Source: Streptacidiphilus rugosus AM-16
GTDB taxonomy: Bacteria > Actinomycetota > Actinomycetes > Streptomycetales > Streptomycetaceae
Assembly (NCBI RefSeq): GCF_000744655.1
Contig: NZ_JQMJ01000004.1
Span: forward strand, 186,001 to 250,000
Length of the DNA stretch: 64,000 bases
Reading direction: 5' to 3'
The position numbers and the translations under genes were made by a program. The notes under the pieces were generated by a model. The model was not told where the DNA came from, did no database searches, and saw only the letters and a list, made by a program, of their open reading frames with translations. Positions 24,844 to 34,213 of the stretch are shown piece by piece. Every line of letters begins with the position of its first letter. The stretch's first letter is position 1.

Positions 24844-24896
24844 CTTGCGCTCCTGTGGGTCGTGGTGCGGGATTCCTGCGGGTGTATATCAGACCG

Positions 24897-25505
24897 TCAG
24901 AACGCCTCGGTGGCGAGGGTGTGCTGGACCAGGGCGGCGAGCGTGAGCGCCGAGGAGGGCCGCGACCTGGCGTCGCACCGCAGCAGCGGGACGGCAGGGT
25001 CCAGGCTCAGCGCGTCCCTGATGTCGTCGTCCTCGTGGTCGGGGGCGCCGTCGAACTGGTTCACCGCGACGATGAAGGGCAGCCCGCTGCTCTCGAAGTA
25101 GTCGACGGCGGGGAAGGCGTCCGCCAGCTGCCGGGTGTCGACGAGCACGACGGCGCCGACCGCGCCGCGGGCCAGGTCGTCCCACATGAACCAGAAGCGG
25201 CGCTGGCCGGGCGCCCCGAAGAGGTAGAGCACCAGGTCGTCGGCGAGGTGCAGGCGGCCGAAGTCCATGGCCACGGTGGTGGTGGTCTTGCCGCTGCCGA
25301 AGGCGAGCGGGTCGGTGTCGCTGCCCGCGTCCGTCATCACGGCCTCGGTGCGCAGCGGGGTGATCTCCGAGACCGAGCCGACCATGGTGGTCTTGCCGAC
25401 GCCGAAGCCGCCCGCGATCACGATCTTCGCGGAGGTGACGGGCAGTTCCGTCAGCGGGATGCCGGGAGTGAGCTCGCCCGTGGTTCTGACGTCAGGCGAG
25501 ATCAC
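24897..25505 (-). CDS. cvnD: Conservon small GTPase-like protein CvnD
   Basis: A 202-residue GTP-binding protein. The Walker A/P-loop is AGGFGVGKTTMVG (32-39 core). FGRLHLADDLVLYLFGAPGQ is the switch-II-like region and VAVNQFDG the base-recognition motif in place of NKxD. In conservons this Ras-like protein forms a membrane complex with CvnA-C that resembles eukaryotic G-protein signalling. It starts with GTG and overlaps the 3' end of cvnC by 14 bases. Confidence 0.95.
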   Translation of the reverse strand: MISPDVRTTGELTPGIPLTELPVTSAKIVIAGGFGVGKTTMVGSVSEITPLRTEAVMTDAGSDTDPLAFGSGKTTTTVAMDFGRLHLADDLVLYLFGAPGQRRFWFMWDDLARGAVGAVVLVDTRQLADAFPAVDYFESSGLPFIVAVNQFDGAPDHEDDDIRDALSLDPAVPLLRCDARSRPSSALTLAALVQHTLATEAF

Positions 25506-25887
25506 GCAGGCCTCCGAGGATTCGCTCCAGCACGACGCGGTTGGGGCGCGCGGGCACGCCGATCGGCGAGCCGCCGGCGCGGACCGAGACGGACGCGCCG
25601 TGCACCCGGATCCGGCCGGCGTCGATCAGGTCGCTGACCCAGACCCTGACGACCCCGAGGGGCAGCTTGAGCAGGGCCGACACCTCGGCGATGGACCGCA
25701 TCTGACCCTGGCACAGGGCGCAGATCCGCTCCAGCTCGGGCAGCACCGGCGAGAGCGGGCTGCCGAGGCCCGGCCGCACGTCGACCGCGGAGATCAGCGT
25801 CTCGACGAGCAGGACCTGGCCGAACCTGGTCCGGCCGCCGGTGAGGGCGTACGGGCGCACCCGCAGCGATCGCGTCGCAGGGATCAC
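25492..25887 (-). CDS. cvnC: Conservon DUF742 protein CvnC
   Basis: A 131-residue DUF742 protein: SLRVRPYALTGGRTR at the N-terminus and QMRSIAEVSALLKLPLGVVR with VWVSDLIDAG as a winged-helix-like segment. It is a standard conservon component. The GTG start overlaps the cvnB stop (GTGA). In this sequence it lies in the same frame as cvnA, with no stop between them, because of the apparent frameshift in cvnA. Confidence 0.94.
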   Translation of the reverse strand: MIPATRSLRVRPYALTGGRTRFGQVLLVETLISAVDVRPGLGSPLSPVLPELERICALCQGQMRSIAEVSALLKLPLGVVRVWVSDLIDAGRIRVHGASVSVRAGGSPIGVPARPNRVVLERILGGLRDLA

Positions 25888-26285
25888 CGGGTCGCCTCCT
25901 GTCGGACGTGCGGGGTCAGGACGTGACCGGCCTGTTCGACCAGCCGGGCCATCTGGAAGGCCGCCACGCTGAGGTCGCAGTCGGCGCTGGTGTAGGCGGC
26001 CAGGCAGGCGGTCGCGTCCACGGACATGAGCACCAGCGTGCCCTCGTCCAGGGTGACCACCGTCCGCTTGAGCCCGCCGAGTTCGAGCAGCGCGGTGAGG
26101 CCGCCGGCCAGGCCGTTGATGCCGGCCACGAGGGTGGCCAGCTCCTCGACGGGGCAGTGCTCGTCGACGGCGACCAGGGGCAGGCCGTCCGTCGAGACGA
26201 GTGCGAGCGCGCGCAGCCCGGGTGTGCCCATCAGCACGTCGCCGAGCAGCCAGCGGAGCCGCTGCTGCGGGTTCGCCTCGGTCAT
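25884..26285 (-). CDS. cvnB: Conservon roadblock/LC7 protein CvnB
   Basis: A 133-residue roadblock/LC7-domain protein (TPGLRALALVSTDGLPLVAV, later LLELGGLKRTVVTLDEGTL). Such proteins act with Ras-like GTPases as partners or regulators, here CvnD. It overlaps cvnC by four bases and, if the frameshift at 26307-26312 is repaired, would overlap the cvnA stop as ATGA. Confidence 0.95.
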   Translation of the reverse strand: MTEANPQQRLRWLLGDVLMGTPGLRALALVSTDGLPLVAVDEHCPVEELATLVAGINGLAGGLTALLELGGLKRTVVTLDEGTLVLMSVDATACLAAYTSADCDLSVAAFQMARLVEQAGHVLTPHVRQEATR

Positions 26286-27627
26286 GCCTTGCCCTCCTCG
26301 CCGCGCGGGGGGCGGCCGCGCGCAGTCCGTTCTGGAAGCCGCCGAGGCGGCGGCGCAGTTCGTCGGCGGCGGAGGCGGCTCCGCCGTTGCTGTCGGTGGA
26401 ACCGTTCGGAGCGGCCTGCTCGGCCTCGTGGGTCGCGGCGCCGGGGTCGCCCCCGGCCGGGTGGGCCGGGCGGGCCAACTGGCCGCTCTCGCCGGGTACG
26501 CGCTTGGGCAGCCCGGTCGTGGCCGAACGGGCTCCCGTCAGCCCCGCCGCCGAGCGCGCGCCGGGGACGGCGGTCAGCATCGGGCCGGTGCGCGGCCGTT
26601 CCGCCCTCGGCCCGACGTGGGCGCGGGCCGCGGGCCTGCGGACCTGGTCGGGCTGGGGTTCGGCCGGCGCCGCGGAGAGGACGGAGGCGGGCAGCGCGAC
26701 GAGCGCGGTGACACCGTCGGCGTTGGGGCTCTGCCGCAGCTGGACGCGCAGGCCGTGACGGTGCGCCAGCAGGCTGACCACCCGCAGGCCGAGGGAGCGT
26801 CCGCTGCCCGCGCCGACGCCGTCCTGCGCCTCGGCGGCGTGTCCGGCCGCGAGGTGCGCGTTGGCCTCCCGCAGTACCTGGTCGGTCATGCCGATGCCGC
26901 GGTCCGCCACCGAGACCATCAGTTCGCCGCTGTCCAGGTGCCAGGCCGTCACCGTGACCGCCTCGGTGGGCGGCGAGAACGCGGTGCCGTTGTCCAGCAG
27001 TTCGGCGAAGAGGTGGCTGAGGTCGTCGGCGAGCTCGGGGCGCACCCACAGCGGGGGCAGCGCGGTCAGGTGCACCCGCTCGTAGCGCTCGATCTCGGAG
27101 AGGGCGGCGCGCAGCACGTCCAGCAGCGGCGCGGGCTCGACGGGACGCGCCTGGCGGTGGTGGTCACCGCCGGCCAGCAGCAGCATGTTCTCGCTGTTGC
27201 GTCGCATCCGGGTGGCCAGGTGGTCGAGCTGGTAGAGCTCGTCGAGCCGGAGCGAGTCCTGCTCGACCGCCTCCATGCCCTCCAGGCCGCCGAGTTGGCG
27301 TTCGACCAGGACGAGGGACCGCAGCGCGAGGTTGGCCAGCACCTCCGCACCCTGGGTGCGGCTGTGGCGCAGTGCGTCGGCCAGCTCGTCGCGCTCCTTG
27401 ACCAGCCGCACGTTGTGGTCCTGCGTCTGCCAGTGGGCCCGTTCGAGCTCGGCGAGGGCTCTCCGCAGCTCATCGTGGCCGGCCTGAAGCGTCGTCCGCT
27501 GTCGCGCGAGGGCTCTTCGGCCACGGAGCACCAGGACGAGCAGTGCCAGAGCAACCGTCAGAGCCACAGCCGCCAGGGCGTTGGATGTGGACACGAAACC
27601 CCACAGTTCGCGCAGCAGCAGGCGCAT
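26282..27627 (-). CDS. cvnA: Conservon sensor kinase CvnA, apparent frameshift near 3' end
   Basis: About 448 codons if repaired. A membrane helix (ALAAVALTVALALLVLVL, about 18-36) is followed by a coiled coil and an HATPase domain (LFAELLDNGTAFSPP, then VSVADRGIGMTDQVLREAN and GRSLGLRVVSLLAHRHGLRV). As sequenced, the frame misses its stop and runs through cvnB into cvnC, giving a 711-codon open frame. Adding one C to the run of six at 26307-26312 (G on the plus strand) would end the protein at RGEEGKA with a stop at 26282 that overlaps the cvnB ATG. The frame and overlap both argue that the missing base is the anomaly. Confidence 0.85.
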
Positions 27628-27760
27628 TGGAATCTTCTGTCACATCCATCACATCATATGGATGATTCGGGATTCCACCCCCAGTTGACGACTCGTCGTC
27701 AGATCGCAGGCGGAGCAGGGGTTGCTGACGGGTCGCCGAACGGCCGCCGACCCGGTCGCC

Positions 27761-28144
27761 TCACTGGTCGGAGTAGCTCAGGTCGCCGACGGTCCAGCTG
27801 CTGATCTGGTCGATCGTGATGCGGTACATGCCGCCGGTGTGCGGCAGGCCGTAGCTGCCCTGCAGGATGCGGGCCAGGTGCAGGTGCAGGTGGGTGGGCG
27901 ACTCCCGGCGGTCGGCCGGCTCCGGGCCGGTCGGGTCGTCGGGGGGCAGGAAGAGGGCGGCGAAGGGGCCGAGGTGCTCGGAGGTCTCCAGGACCTCCGC
28001 GACCCGCTTCCGCCAGACCGACTCGGCGGCCAGCCGGCCGGTGATCACCGCTCCGGGAACGACCACCGTGAGGGGCATCTGGTTGCTGCCTTCGGTCTCC
28101 ACCAGGGCAGCGATCGCGACGAGGAGCTCATCGGGGTGAGACAT
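27761..28144 (-). CDS. Conserved hypothetical protein, GvpU-like
   Basis: A 127-residue protein: MSHPDELLVAIAALVETEGS, then MPLTVVVPGAVITGRLAAES, and a C-terminal RITIDQISSWTVGDLSY. The VPGAVITG pattern and layout resemble the gas-vesicle accessory protein GvpU, but no other gas-vesicle gene is in the window, so any such role is doubtful. It stands alone upstream of the conservon on the same strand. Confidence 0.6.
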   Translation of the reverse strand: MSHPDELLVAIAALVETEGSNQMPLTVVVPGAVITGRLAAESVWRKRVAEVLETSEHLGPFAALFLPPDDPTGPEPADRRESPTHLHLHLARILQGSYGLPHTGGMYRITIDQISSWTVGDLSYSDQ

Positions 28145-28318
28145 GGGGACAGGCTATCGCCGCCACCGATCACCAGCCGAGCGGCGGGACCGAAGAACCT
28201 CGGTGCGGGCGGGCTCCCCGAGGTCGCAGACACCGCCCCCGGTCGTCCGCGGACGCGGCGCGCCGACCCGCGATGATCGTCCTGCCCGCCGCTTCGGGGG
28301 CCGACGTGCTAGCGTTGA

Positions 28319-28690
<372 letters not shown>

Positions 28691-28711
28691 CGCCGAGCGT
28701 CCGACGTCGCT

Positions 28712-28738
28712 GGGGCCCGCACCTTGGGTGCGGGCCCC
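28712..28738 (+). terminator. Rho-independent terminator of cspA
   Basis: An 11-bp perfect stem (28712-28722 with 28728-28738) with a five-base loop is followed by CTCGTTTGTTTTC, one of the few terminators in this window with a T-rich tail. Confidence 0.85.
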
Positions 28739-28966
28739 GGCTCGTTTGTTTTCTCGCACCTCTCGCACCACCTGTTCTTCCCTGGGGCCGGACCGAGTCC
28801 GACGCAGGAGTGATGTCGCCCTCCGACCGAGTGCGATCCCCGTCCCGCCCCCACTGAAATCAACGCGCCCGGCTCGTTCCTGCCTGCCCTGGGCTCGTGT
28901 TTCCGGACGCCTGTGCGGTTCCACCGCCGGAAAGCGTCCCGACGTGCCCGAAAAGGAAGGTTCGCG

Positions 28967-30577
28967 ATGAACCGCACGCCCAACAGGAATGAGCGCTCGT
29001 TCAGGTCCCGCCCCCGCACCGGGGTCGGCGCCGGAGCGGGCAAGGCCGCCGGAGCCGGTCGCCCCGGCGCACGCCGCAGCGGCCCCGCCCGGACCGCCCC
29101 GGCCAAGCCGGCCGAGTTCACCGTGCCGGAGCCGGTCAACCCCGGCCTGCCGCCCGTCTCCGAGTTCGCCGAGCTCGAGCTGCCCGCCGCGCTGCTGCAG
29201 GCGCTGGCCGCCGAGGGCGTCACCACCCCCTTCCCGATCCAGGCCGCGACCCTGCCGAACTCGCTCGCGGGCCGCGACGTGCTCGGCCGCGGCCGTACCG
29301 GCTCCGGCAAGACACTCGCCTTCGGCCTGGCCCTGCTGGCGAGGACCGCCGGCCGGCGCGCCGAGCCGAAGCAGCCGCTCGGCCTGGTCCTGGTCCCGAC
29401 CCGGGAACTGGCCCAGCAGGTCACCGACGCGCTGACCCCCTACGCGAAGCCGCTGCGGCTGCGCCTGGCCACCGTCGTCGGCGGCCTGTCGATCGGCCGC
29501 CAGGCCGCCGCGCTGCGCGGCGGCGCGGAGATCGTCATCGCGACGCCGGGCCGGCTGAAGGACCTCATCCAGCGCGGCGACTGCCGCCTGGACCGGGTCG
29601 GCATCACCGTCCTGGACGAGGCCGACCAGATGGCGGACATGGGCTTCATGCCGCAGATCACCCAGCTGCTGGACCAGGTCCGCCCCGGCGGTCAGCGGAT
29701 GCTGTTCTCCGCCACGCTCGACCGCAACGTCGACCTGCTGGTCCGCAGCTACCTGGAGGACCCGATCGTGCACTCGGTCGACCCTTCGGCCGGCGCGGTG
29801 ACCACCATGGAGCACCACGTCCTGCACGTGCACGGCCCCGACAAGTTCGTCACCGCGACCGAGATCGCCGCCCGCGACGGCCAGGTGATCATGTTCCTTG
29901 ACACCAAGCGGGCCGTGGACAGGTTCACCAAGGACCTCCTGGCCAGCGGCGTCCGCGCCGGCGCGCTGCACGGCGGCAAGTCCCAGCCGCAGCGCACCCG
30001 GACCCTGGAGCAGTTCAAGTCCGGGCACGTCACCACGCTGGTGGCCACCAACGTGGCGGCCCGCGGCATCCACGTGGACGACCTCGACCTGGTCGTGAAC
30101 GTCGACCCGCCGACCGACCACAAGGACTACCTGCACCGCGGCGGCCGCACCGCCCGCGCGGGCGCGTCCGGCATAGTCGTGACCCTGGTCCTGCCGGAGC
30201 AGCGGCGCGACATGGTGCAGCTGATGCGCCACGCCGGCATCACGCCGCAGACCACCCAGGTCCGCTCCGGCGAGGCCGAGCTGACCCGGATCACGGGCGC
30301 GCAGCGCCCCTCGGGCATCCCGGTGACCATCACCGCGCCGGCCGCGGAGCCGGCGCAGCGCGCGGCGGGCTCGGGCTCCGGCCGTCCGCGCCGCAAGCCG
30401 TCCAGTGTGGCCCGGGGCCAGCAGAGCCAGGCCCAGCAGGGCCAGCGCCAGGGCGGCGGCTTCGGCCGCGGGCAGGGCGGCGGCCGTGGTGCGGGGCAGG
30501 GTTCCGGCCGCAGCGCCGGCCAGGGCGGCCGGGCCGGCGGTGCGGGTCGCCGCTTCGGCACGCGCGGTCAGGCCTGA
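28967..30577 (+). CDS. DEAD-box RNA helicase
   Basis: A 536-residue helicase. Motifs in order: the Q motif (TTPFPIQAATLP), I (GRGRTGSGKT), Ia (PTRELAQQ), Ib (TPGRL), II (VLDEADQMADMGF), III (FSATL), IV-V (TLVATNVAARGIHVDDL) and VI (HRGGRTARAG). Before the core lies a basic Gly/Ala/Pro-rich stretch of about 45 residues. After it comes a Gln/Gly/Arg-rich tail with many GQGG and RGG-like units, probably for RNA contact. The ATG at 28967 has AAGGAAGG upstream. Its position behind cspA suggests cold-shock RNA remodelling, though a terminator separates the two. Confidence 0.96.
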   Translation: MNRTPNRNERSFRSRPRTGVGAGAGKAAGAGRPGARRSGPARTAPAKPAEFTVPEPVNPGLPPVSEFAELELPAALLQALAAEGVTTPFPIQAATLPNSLAGRDVLGRGRTGSGKTLAFGLALLARTAGRRAEPKQPLGLVLVPTRELAQQVTDALTPYAKPLRLRLATVVGGLSIGRQAAALRGGAEIVIATPGRLKDLIQRGDCRLDRVGITVLDEADQMADMGFMPQITQLLDQVRPGGQRMLFSATLDRNVDLLVRSYLEDPIVHSVDPSAGAVTTMEHHVLHVHGPDKFVTATEIAARDGQVIMFLDTKRAVDRFTKDLLASGVRAGALHGGKSQPQRTRTLEQFKSGHVTTLVATNVAARGIHVDDLDLVVNVDPPTDHKDYLHRGGRTARAGASGIVVTLVLPEQRRDMVQLMRHAGITPQTTQVRSGEAELTRITGAQRPSGIPVTITAPAAEPAQRAAGSGSGRPRRKPSSVARGQQSQAQQGQRQGGGFGRGQGGGRGAGQGSGRSAGQGGRAGGAGRRFGTRGQA

Positions 30578-30611
30578 CCGGCCGGGGCGCAGTAGCAGAC
30601 GCCTGACAACG

Positions 30612-30641
30612 GAGGGAGGCCCCGCGAGCGGGGCCTCCCTC
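30612..30641. terminator. Bidirectional terminator between helicase and GH16 genes
   Basis: A 14-bp perfect inverted repeat (30612-30625 with 30628-30641) lies between convergent genes, 35 bases after the helicase stop and 28 bases from the GH16 stop. It can serve both strands; CTTCGG follows on the plus strand. Confidence 0.8.
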
Positions 30642-30668
30642 TTCGGCGTCCTGGCTAGCGGACCACGC

Positions 30669-32009
30669 TCACGGCAGGGTCCAGTGCTGGTTGGCGGTGC
30701 CGGCGCAGTCCCAGATCTGGACCTGGGTGCCGGACCCGCCGTAACCCGTGTCGTCCAGGCACTTGTTGGACTGCGGGTTGTAGAGCGACCCGTTCGACTG
30801 CGGGATCCACACCTGGGCCGCAGTGTTGTTGCAGTCGTAGAGGTCGACGGTGGTGCCGTTCGCCGTCCCACCACCGTTGATGTCGAGGCACTTCCCGAGC
30901 ACGTGCAGGGTCGTCCCGGCCTGGACGAAGGTCCACTGCTGCGCCGGGGTGCCGTTGCAGGTGTAGACCTGGACCGGGTTGAAGTTGGCCGTGCTCGCCG
31001 CGCGGTCGTCCAGGCAGAGCCCGTTGTAGCCGACCACCGCTCCGCCACCGCCTCCACCGCCGCCCCCGCCCCCGCCGCCACCACCGCTGCCGGTGGTGGT
31101 GTACGCGGCGACGTAGCCGACGCTCATCGTCGCACCGGAGCTGGTGGCGGAGGTCGGCGTGGTGCAGCCGCACACGCCGTTGGGGAAGCCGCCGCCCATG
31201 GCCAGGTCGAAGATGATGGACAGGTTGTGGTCGAAGGCCTGCTGCCAGGTGGCGGTGCCGACCTGTGCCTCCGTCACCGAGAAGTACTGCGCGCCGTCGA
31301 GGTAGAAGGTGACCGACTCGGCGGAGGCGTTGGTCCGGTCGAGGATCATCGAGTAGGTGTGGAAACCGGTCTGGCAGCCCGAGCAGTTCTGCAGGCCGCT
31401 GCCGATCCCGTTGCCCTCGTTGCAGGGCCCGCCGGGGTAGGTGCCGCAGTGGATCGTCCCCGCCACCTGGGAGCGGGCGTTGACGTCCTCCATGATGTCG
31501 ATCTCGCCGTTCTCGGGCCACTGCCCCGGGCCGAGCATCCAGAACGCGGGCCAGTAGCCGAGTCCCGAGCCCGGGTTCGGCTGCTGGATCGACGCGGTGA
31601 CCTGCAGTTTGCCGCCGGCCGGGGCTCCGACGTTGGCGCTGGTGGTCTGGATCCTTCCCGAGGTCCAGTTCCCGCCGTTGTTGAGGGCGGTGATGTCCAG
31701 GTGGCCGCTGCCGTCCAGGTGGACGTTGGCGGAGGAGTTCGTCATGGTCTCGATCTCGCCGGTGCCGAAGTTGGATCCGGGGCCGGTGTCGAACATCCAC
31801 TTCGACGCGTTGGGCGCGCTGCCCGACCCGCCGGAGAAGTCGTCGCTGAACACCGTGGTCCAACCGGCGGGCGCGCCCGGCACGCTCACCGCCCCGACGT
31901 CGGCGGGGAAGGCGAGCAGCAGCCCGAAGACGGCGAGGACCGCCGTCGTCAGCCTGACCATGAGCCGGGCGCGCCACCGGGCGCGCGGGCGTGGGGGTGC
32001 ACAGATCAT
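30669..32009 (-). CDS. Secreted GH16 beta-glucanase with ricin-type lectin domain
   Basis: A 446-residue secreted enzyme. After a signal peptide (about 1-40), the GH16 domain runs to about residue 305. Its catalytic motif NGEIDIMED places the nucleophile at E169, the helper aspartate at D171 and the acid/base at E174. A run of about 15 glycines then leads to a C-terminal beta-trefoil (CBM13/ricin-B) with the repeats KCLDINGGG, NKCLDDTGYGG and QQWTF/QHWTL. GH16 enzymes with this layout usually cut beta-1,3-glucans of fungal or plant walls. The ATG at 32009 is fixed by AGGGAG 6 bases upstream. The 263 bases upstream hold no gene. Confidence 0.92.
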   Translation of the reverse strand: MICAPPRPRARWRARLMVRLTTAVLAVFGLLLAFPADVGAVSVPGAPAGWTTVFSDDFSGGSGSAPNASKWMFDTGPGSNFGTGEIETMTNSSANVHLDGSGHLDITALNNGGNWTSGRIQTTSANVGAPAGGKLQVTASIQQPNPGSGLGYWPAFWMLGPGQWPENGEIDIMEDVNARSQVAGTIHCGTYPGGPCNEGNGIGSGLQNCSGCQTGFHTYSMILDRTNASAESVTFYLDGAQYFSVTEAQVGTATWQQAFDHNLSIIFDLAMGGGFPNGVCGCTTPTSATSSGATMSVGYVAAYTTTGSGGGGGGGGGGGGGGGAVVGYNGLCLDDRAASTANFNPVQVYTCNGTPAQQWTFVQAGTTLHVLGKCLDINGGGTANGTTVDLYDCNNTAAQVWIPQSNGSLYNPQSNKCLDDTGYGGSGTQVQIWDCAGTANQHWTLP

Positions 32010-32272
32010 CTACGGCTCCCTGTTCGTGGGGGGTGGGAGGACAGCCGTGATCACGCGCGCAGTGACGCCGTGGAGCGTGCCGCCACTGAGGGATGCGCCG
32101 CGTCTCCGCGGTTCACCGAAGACTGTCCCGTGCTGACCCGCTCACGTCAACACCTGTGGTCAAACCAGGTCGCCGCTGCGACGCGCCGTGAACTCTTGAA
32201 CACAGTCCGCCCTTTCCCCTGAACGGGAAGTGGCGGACCGTCACCGAGGCGCGACGGGTTCGAGGCCTCGGG

Positions 32273-33334
32273 TCAGACCAGGATGACGGGGTTGGTCAAC
32301 GCGACGACGTGCCCGTCGGCACGGCGAACCTCAAGGCGGACGAACGCCGAGTCCCGCACCGACGTGTGCCACTCCACCACGCCTGCCCCGCCGGCGGGAA
32401 CGGACCCGCCGTGGACCATGCCGCGATCGGTGTGGAAGCTCACCGCCCCCGACGGGACGCCACGGATCTCCGCCCGCACCCCGACCTGCCTGCCATGCGT
32501 CGAGAGCCGTTCCCCGACCCCGGCGCCGCGGCCGTCGACGGCGGCGGTGAACGACACGTCCACCTCGCGCGACCCTGCGATCCAGCAGCGGCCGGCCCGC
32601 AGTCCCGCCAGGATCGCCCGTGTGCTCAGCTCCTCGGCGAAGACCACGGTGTGGGGAACGCCGATCTGCCCTTCCAGATGGGTGTCGCTGTTGCCCACCG
32701 CGGACCTCCACGCGCCCGCCCGGATGTCCGCCGCGAGGCTCCGCCCCCACTCCGCCAGGGTGGCCTCGTTGTCGGCGTTCCACGGCCGGTCCGAGTTCCA
32801 CAGACCGTTCCACACCTCGACCGCGTCGAAGCTCTGGAGGGGGAACATGAAGTCCCCGGAGGGGTAGGGCGCATGCGGGTGCGCGGCCACGCACAGGCCT
32901 CCCACTCCGTGGACCTGATCGGTGCACTCGTCGATCAGCCCGTCGTCGGCCTGGTGGTTCCAGTCGACGACCTGTCCGGGTTCGATTCCGAGGGCGAGCC
33001 AGTGCCCGGTCTTCGTCGTCACTTCCTCACCGAGGACGATCAAGAGGTCGTCCCCCGCCGGTTGCTCCCACACCCCAGGGGCTGCGGCGGCGTTGTGCTC
33101 GGTGGTCGCGATGAAGTCGAGCCCGGCGGTGCGCGCCCGATGTGCCAGCTCGCCGGGTGTGAGCTCTCCGTCCGAGTGCACCGAGTGAACATGGCAGTCC
33201 CCGCGGTACCAGCCCGCCCCACGCCCTCGTGCCCGCACGGGCGGGAATCCCGGGATCGACAAGGTGCTCCCCCTCATTCGCCTTTCGAGCGAACGCACCG
33301 GCGGATCACGCGGTTCCATGCCGCCTCGTCGCAT
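32273..33334 (-). CDS. PHP-domain metal-dependent hydrolase (CehA/McbA type)
   Basis: A 353-residue protein. The PHP motifs are CHVHSVHSDGEL (H48, H50, H53, D55), TTEHN, LGEEVTT, AAHPHAPYP and GNSDTHLE, all metal ligands of the family. A C-terminal beta-rich region (about 260-353) resembles that of CehA/McbA proteins, some of which hydrolyse carbaryl-like esters and others phosphodiesters. The start overlaps the GntR stop by one base (TGATG), so the two are coupled. The substrate may be the GntR ligand. Confidence 0.87.
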   Translation of the reverse strand: MRRGGMEPRDPPVRSLERRMRGSTLSIPGFPPVRARGRGAGWYRGDCHVHSVHSDGELTPGELAHRARTAGLDFIATTEHNAAAAPGVWEQPAGDDLLIVLGEEVTTKTGHWLALGIEPGQVVDWNHQADDGLIDECTDQVHGVGGLCVAAHPHAPYPSGDFMFPLQSFDAVEVWNGLWNSDRPWNADNEATLAEWGRSLAADIRAGAWRSAVGNSDTHLEGQIGVPHTVVFAEELSTRAILAGLRAGRCWIAGSREVDVSFTAAVDGRGAGVGERLSTHGRQVGVRAEIRGVPSGAVSFHTDRGMVHGGSVPAGGAGVVEWHTSVRDSAFVRLEVRRADGHVVALTNPVILV

Positions 33335-34053
33335 CAGTCCGGGGACGGAAGCGGCTCACGGTCGGCGAAGGCCCGCAGCAGTTGTCGTTCGGCGTCGGCG
33401 AGGTAGACCGAGAGCAGGAGTTCTGACTGCTGGGCGTCCCGGGCCTCCAGGGCGGTCAGGAGTTCGCGGTTGCGGGTGAGGTAGGGCGCGTGGAAGCGCC
33501 AGGGGTCGCCCATGGCGTGGAAGGCCAGGCGCAGTTCGGCGTGGACGCGGAGCATGAAGTCCGCCAGGCGCGGTGATCCGGACAGCCGGACGATGCCGTG
33601 GTGGAAGTGCAGATCGGCGGTGGCGACATCGGGCCAGCGCTGCTCGGCTGCCGCCTGCTCGCCCTCCTCCACGGCTGCGCGGATCTCCTCGATCGTCCGG
33701 TCGGGGGCGCCGGCCACCTCCCGTACGGCCGCGCCCTCCACCAGTCGCCGCAGCCGGTACAGCTCTGCCACGTCCTCGCCGTTCAAGGTCCGCACGAAGA
33801 CGCCCCGGTTCAACTCGTGTTCCAGCAGCCGCTCATGGGTGAGCAGCCGGAAGGCCTCGCGCAGGGTGTTGCGGGACACGCCAAGGGCCGTCCCGACGGC
33901 TTCCTCGGACAGCCGTGTTCCGGGCGGGATGTCACCCTCGGTCACTCGCCGGCGAAGCACGCCGGCCACCCGCTCGGCGGTGCTGCCGCGACCGAGCAGG
34001 TCTTTGTCCCTCTCCAGTCCGGCAACCCACGGGCTGGGTGCGCTGGCGCTCAT
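33334..34053 (-). CDS. GntR-family regulator with FCD domain
   Basis: A 239-residue regulator. The winged helix (ERVAGVLRRRVTEGDIPPGT, then SEEAVGTALGVSRNTLREAF) is followed by an all-helical FCD domain whose metal-binding residues include D in ATADLHFHHGIV and later His residues (LAFHAMG). FCD regulators respond to small organic acids or sugars. GAGGAGG 4 bases before the ATG at 34053 decides the start. Two copies of TCGTTGAACAA upstream (34070-34080, 34158-34168) are probable operators. It is cotranscribed with the PHP gene. Confidence 0.93.
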   Translation of the reverse strand: MSASAPSPWVAGLERDKDLLGRGSTAERVAGVLRRRVTEGDIPPGTRLSEEAVGTALGVSRNTLREAFRLLTHERLLEHELNRGVFVRTLNGEDVAELYRLRRLVEGAAVREVAGAPDRTIEEIRAAVEEGEQAAAEQRWPDVATADLHFHHGIVRLSGSPRLADFMLRVHAELRLAFHAMGDPWRFHAPYLTRNRELLTALEARDAQQSELLLSVYLADAERQLLRAFADREPLPSPD

Positions 34054-34069
34054 CCGTCCTCCTCGACTT

Positions 34070-34168
34070 TCGTTGAACAAAAGCTACCCCCATCTGCCCG
34101 GCAGGGGAATCAAGGGGATCAGAATGCCCGGACTCATGGGGATGACCTCTTGATGGATCGTTGAACAA
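34070..34168. promoter_or_regulatory. Two direct copies of a GntR-type operator
   Basis: The 11-mer TCGTTGAACAA occurs at 34070-34080 and 34158-34168, 88 bases apart, in the gap between the GntR gene and the divergent membrane-protein gene. Its core GTTGAAC is a near-palindrome like FadR/VanR-subfamily sites. Autoregulation and control of both directions are likely; looping between the sites is possible. Confidence 0.6.
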
Positions 34169-34213
34169 TCTCTACCTTGTGGAGCCAGAACCTCGTGGAG
34201 GACGGAGACCGGC

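Noticed and set aside
25492-27627. A natural CvnA-CvnC fusion protein
   Set aside because: The middle part is the wrong frame of cvnB and reads as Arg/Ala-rich noise. A single-base change explains it better.
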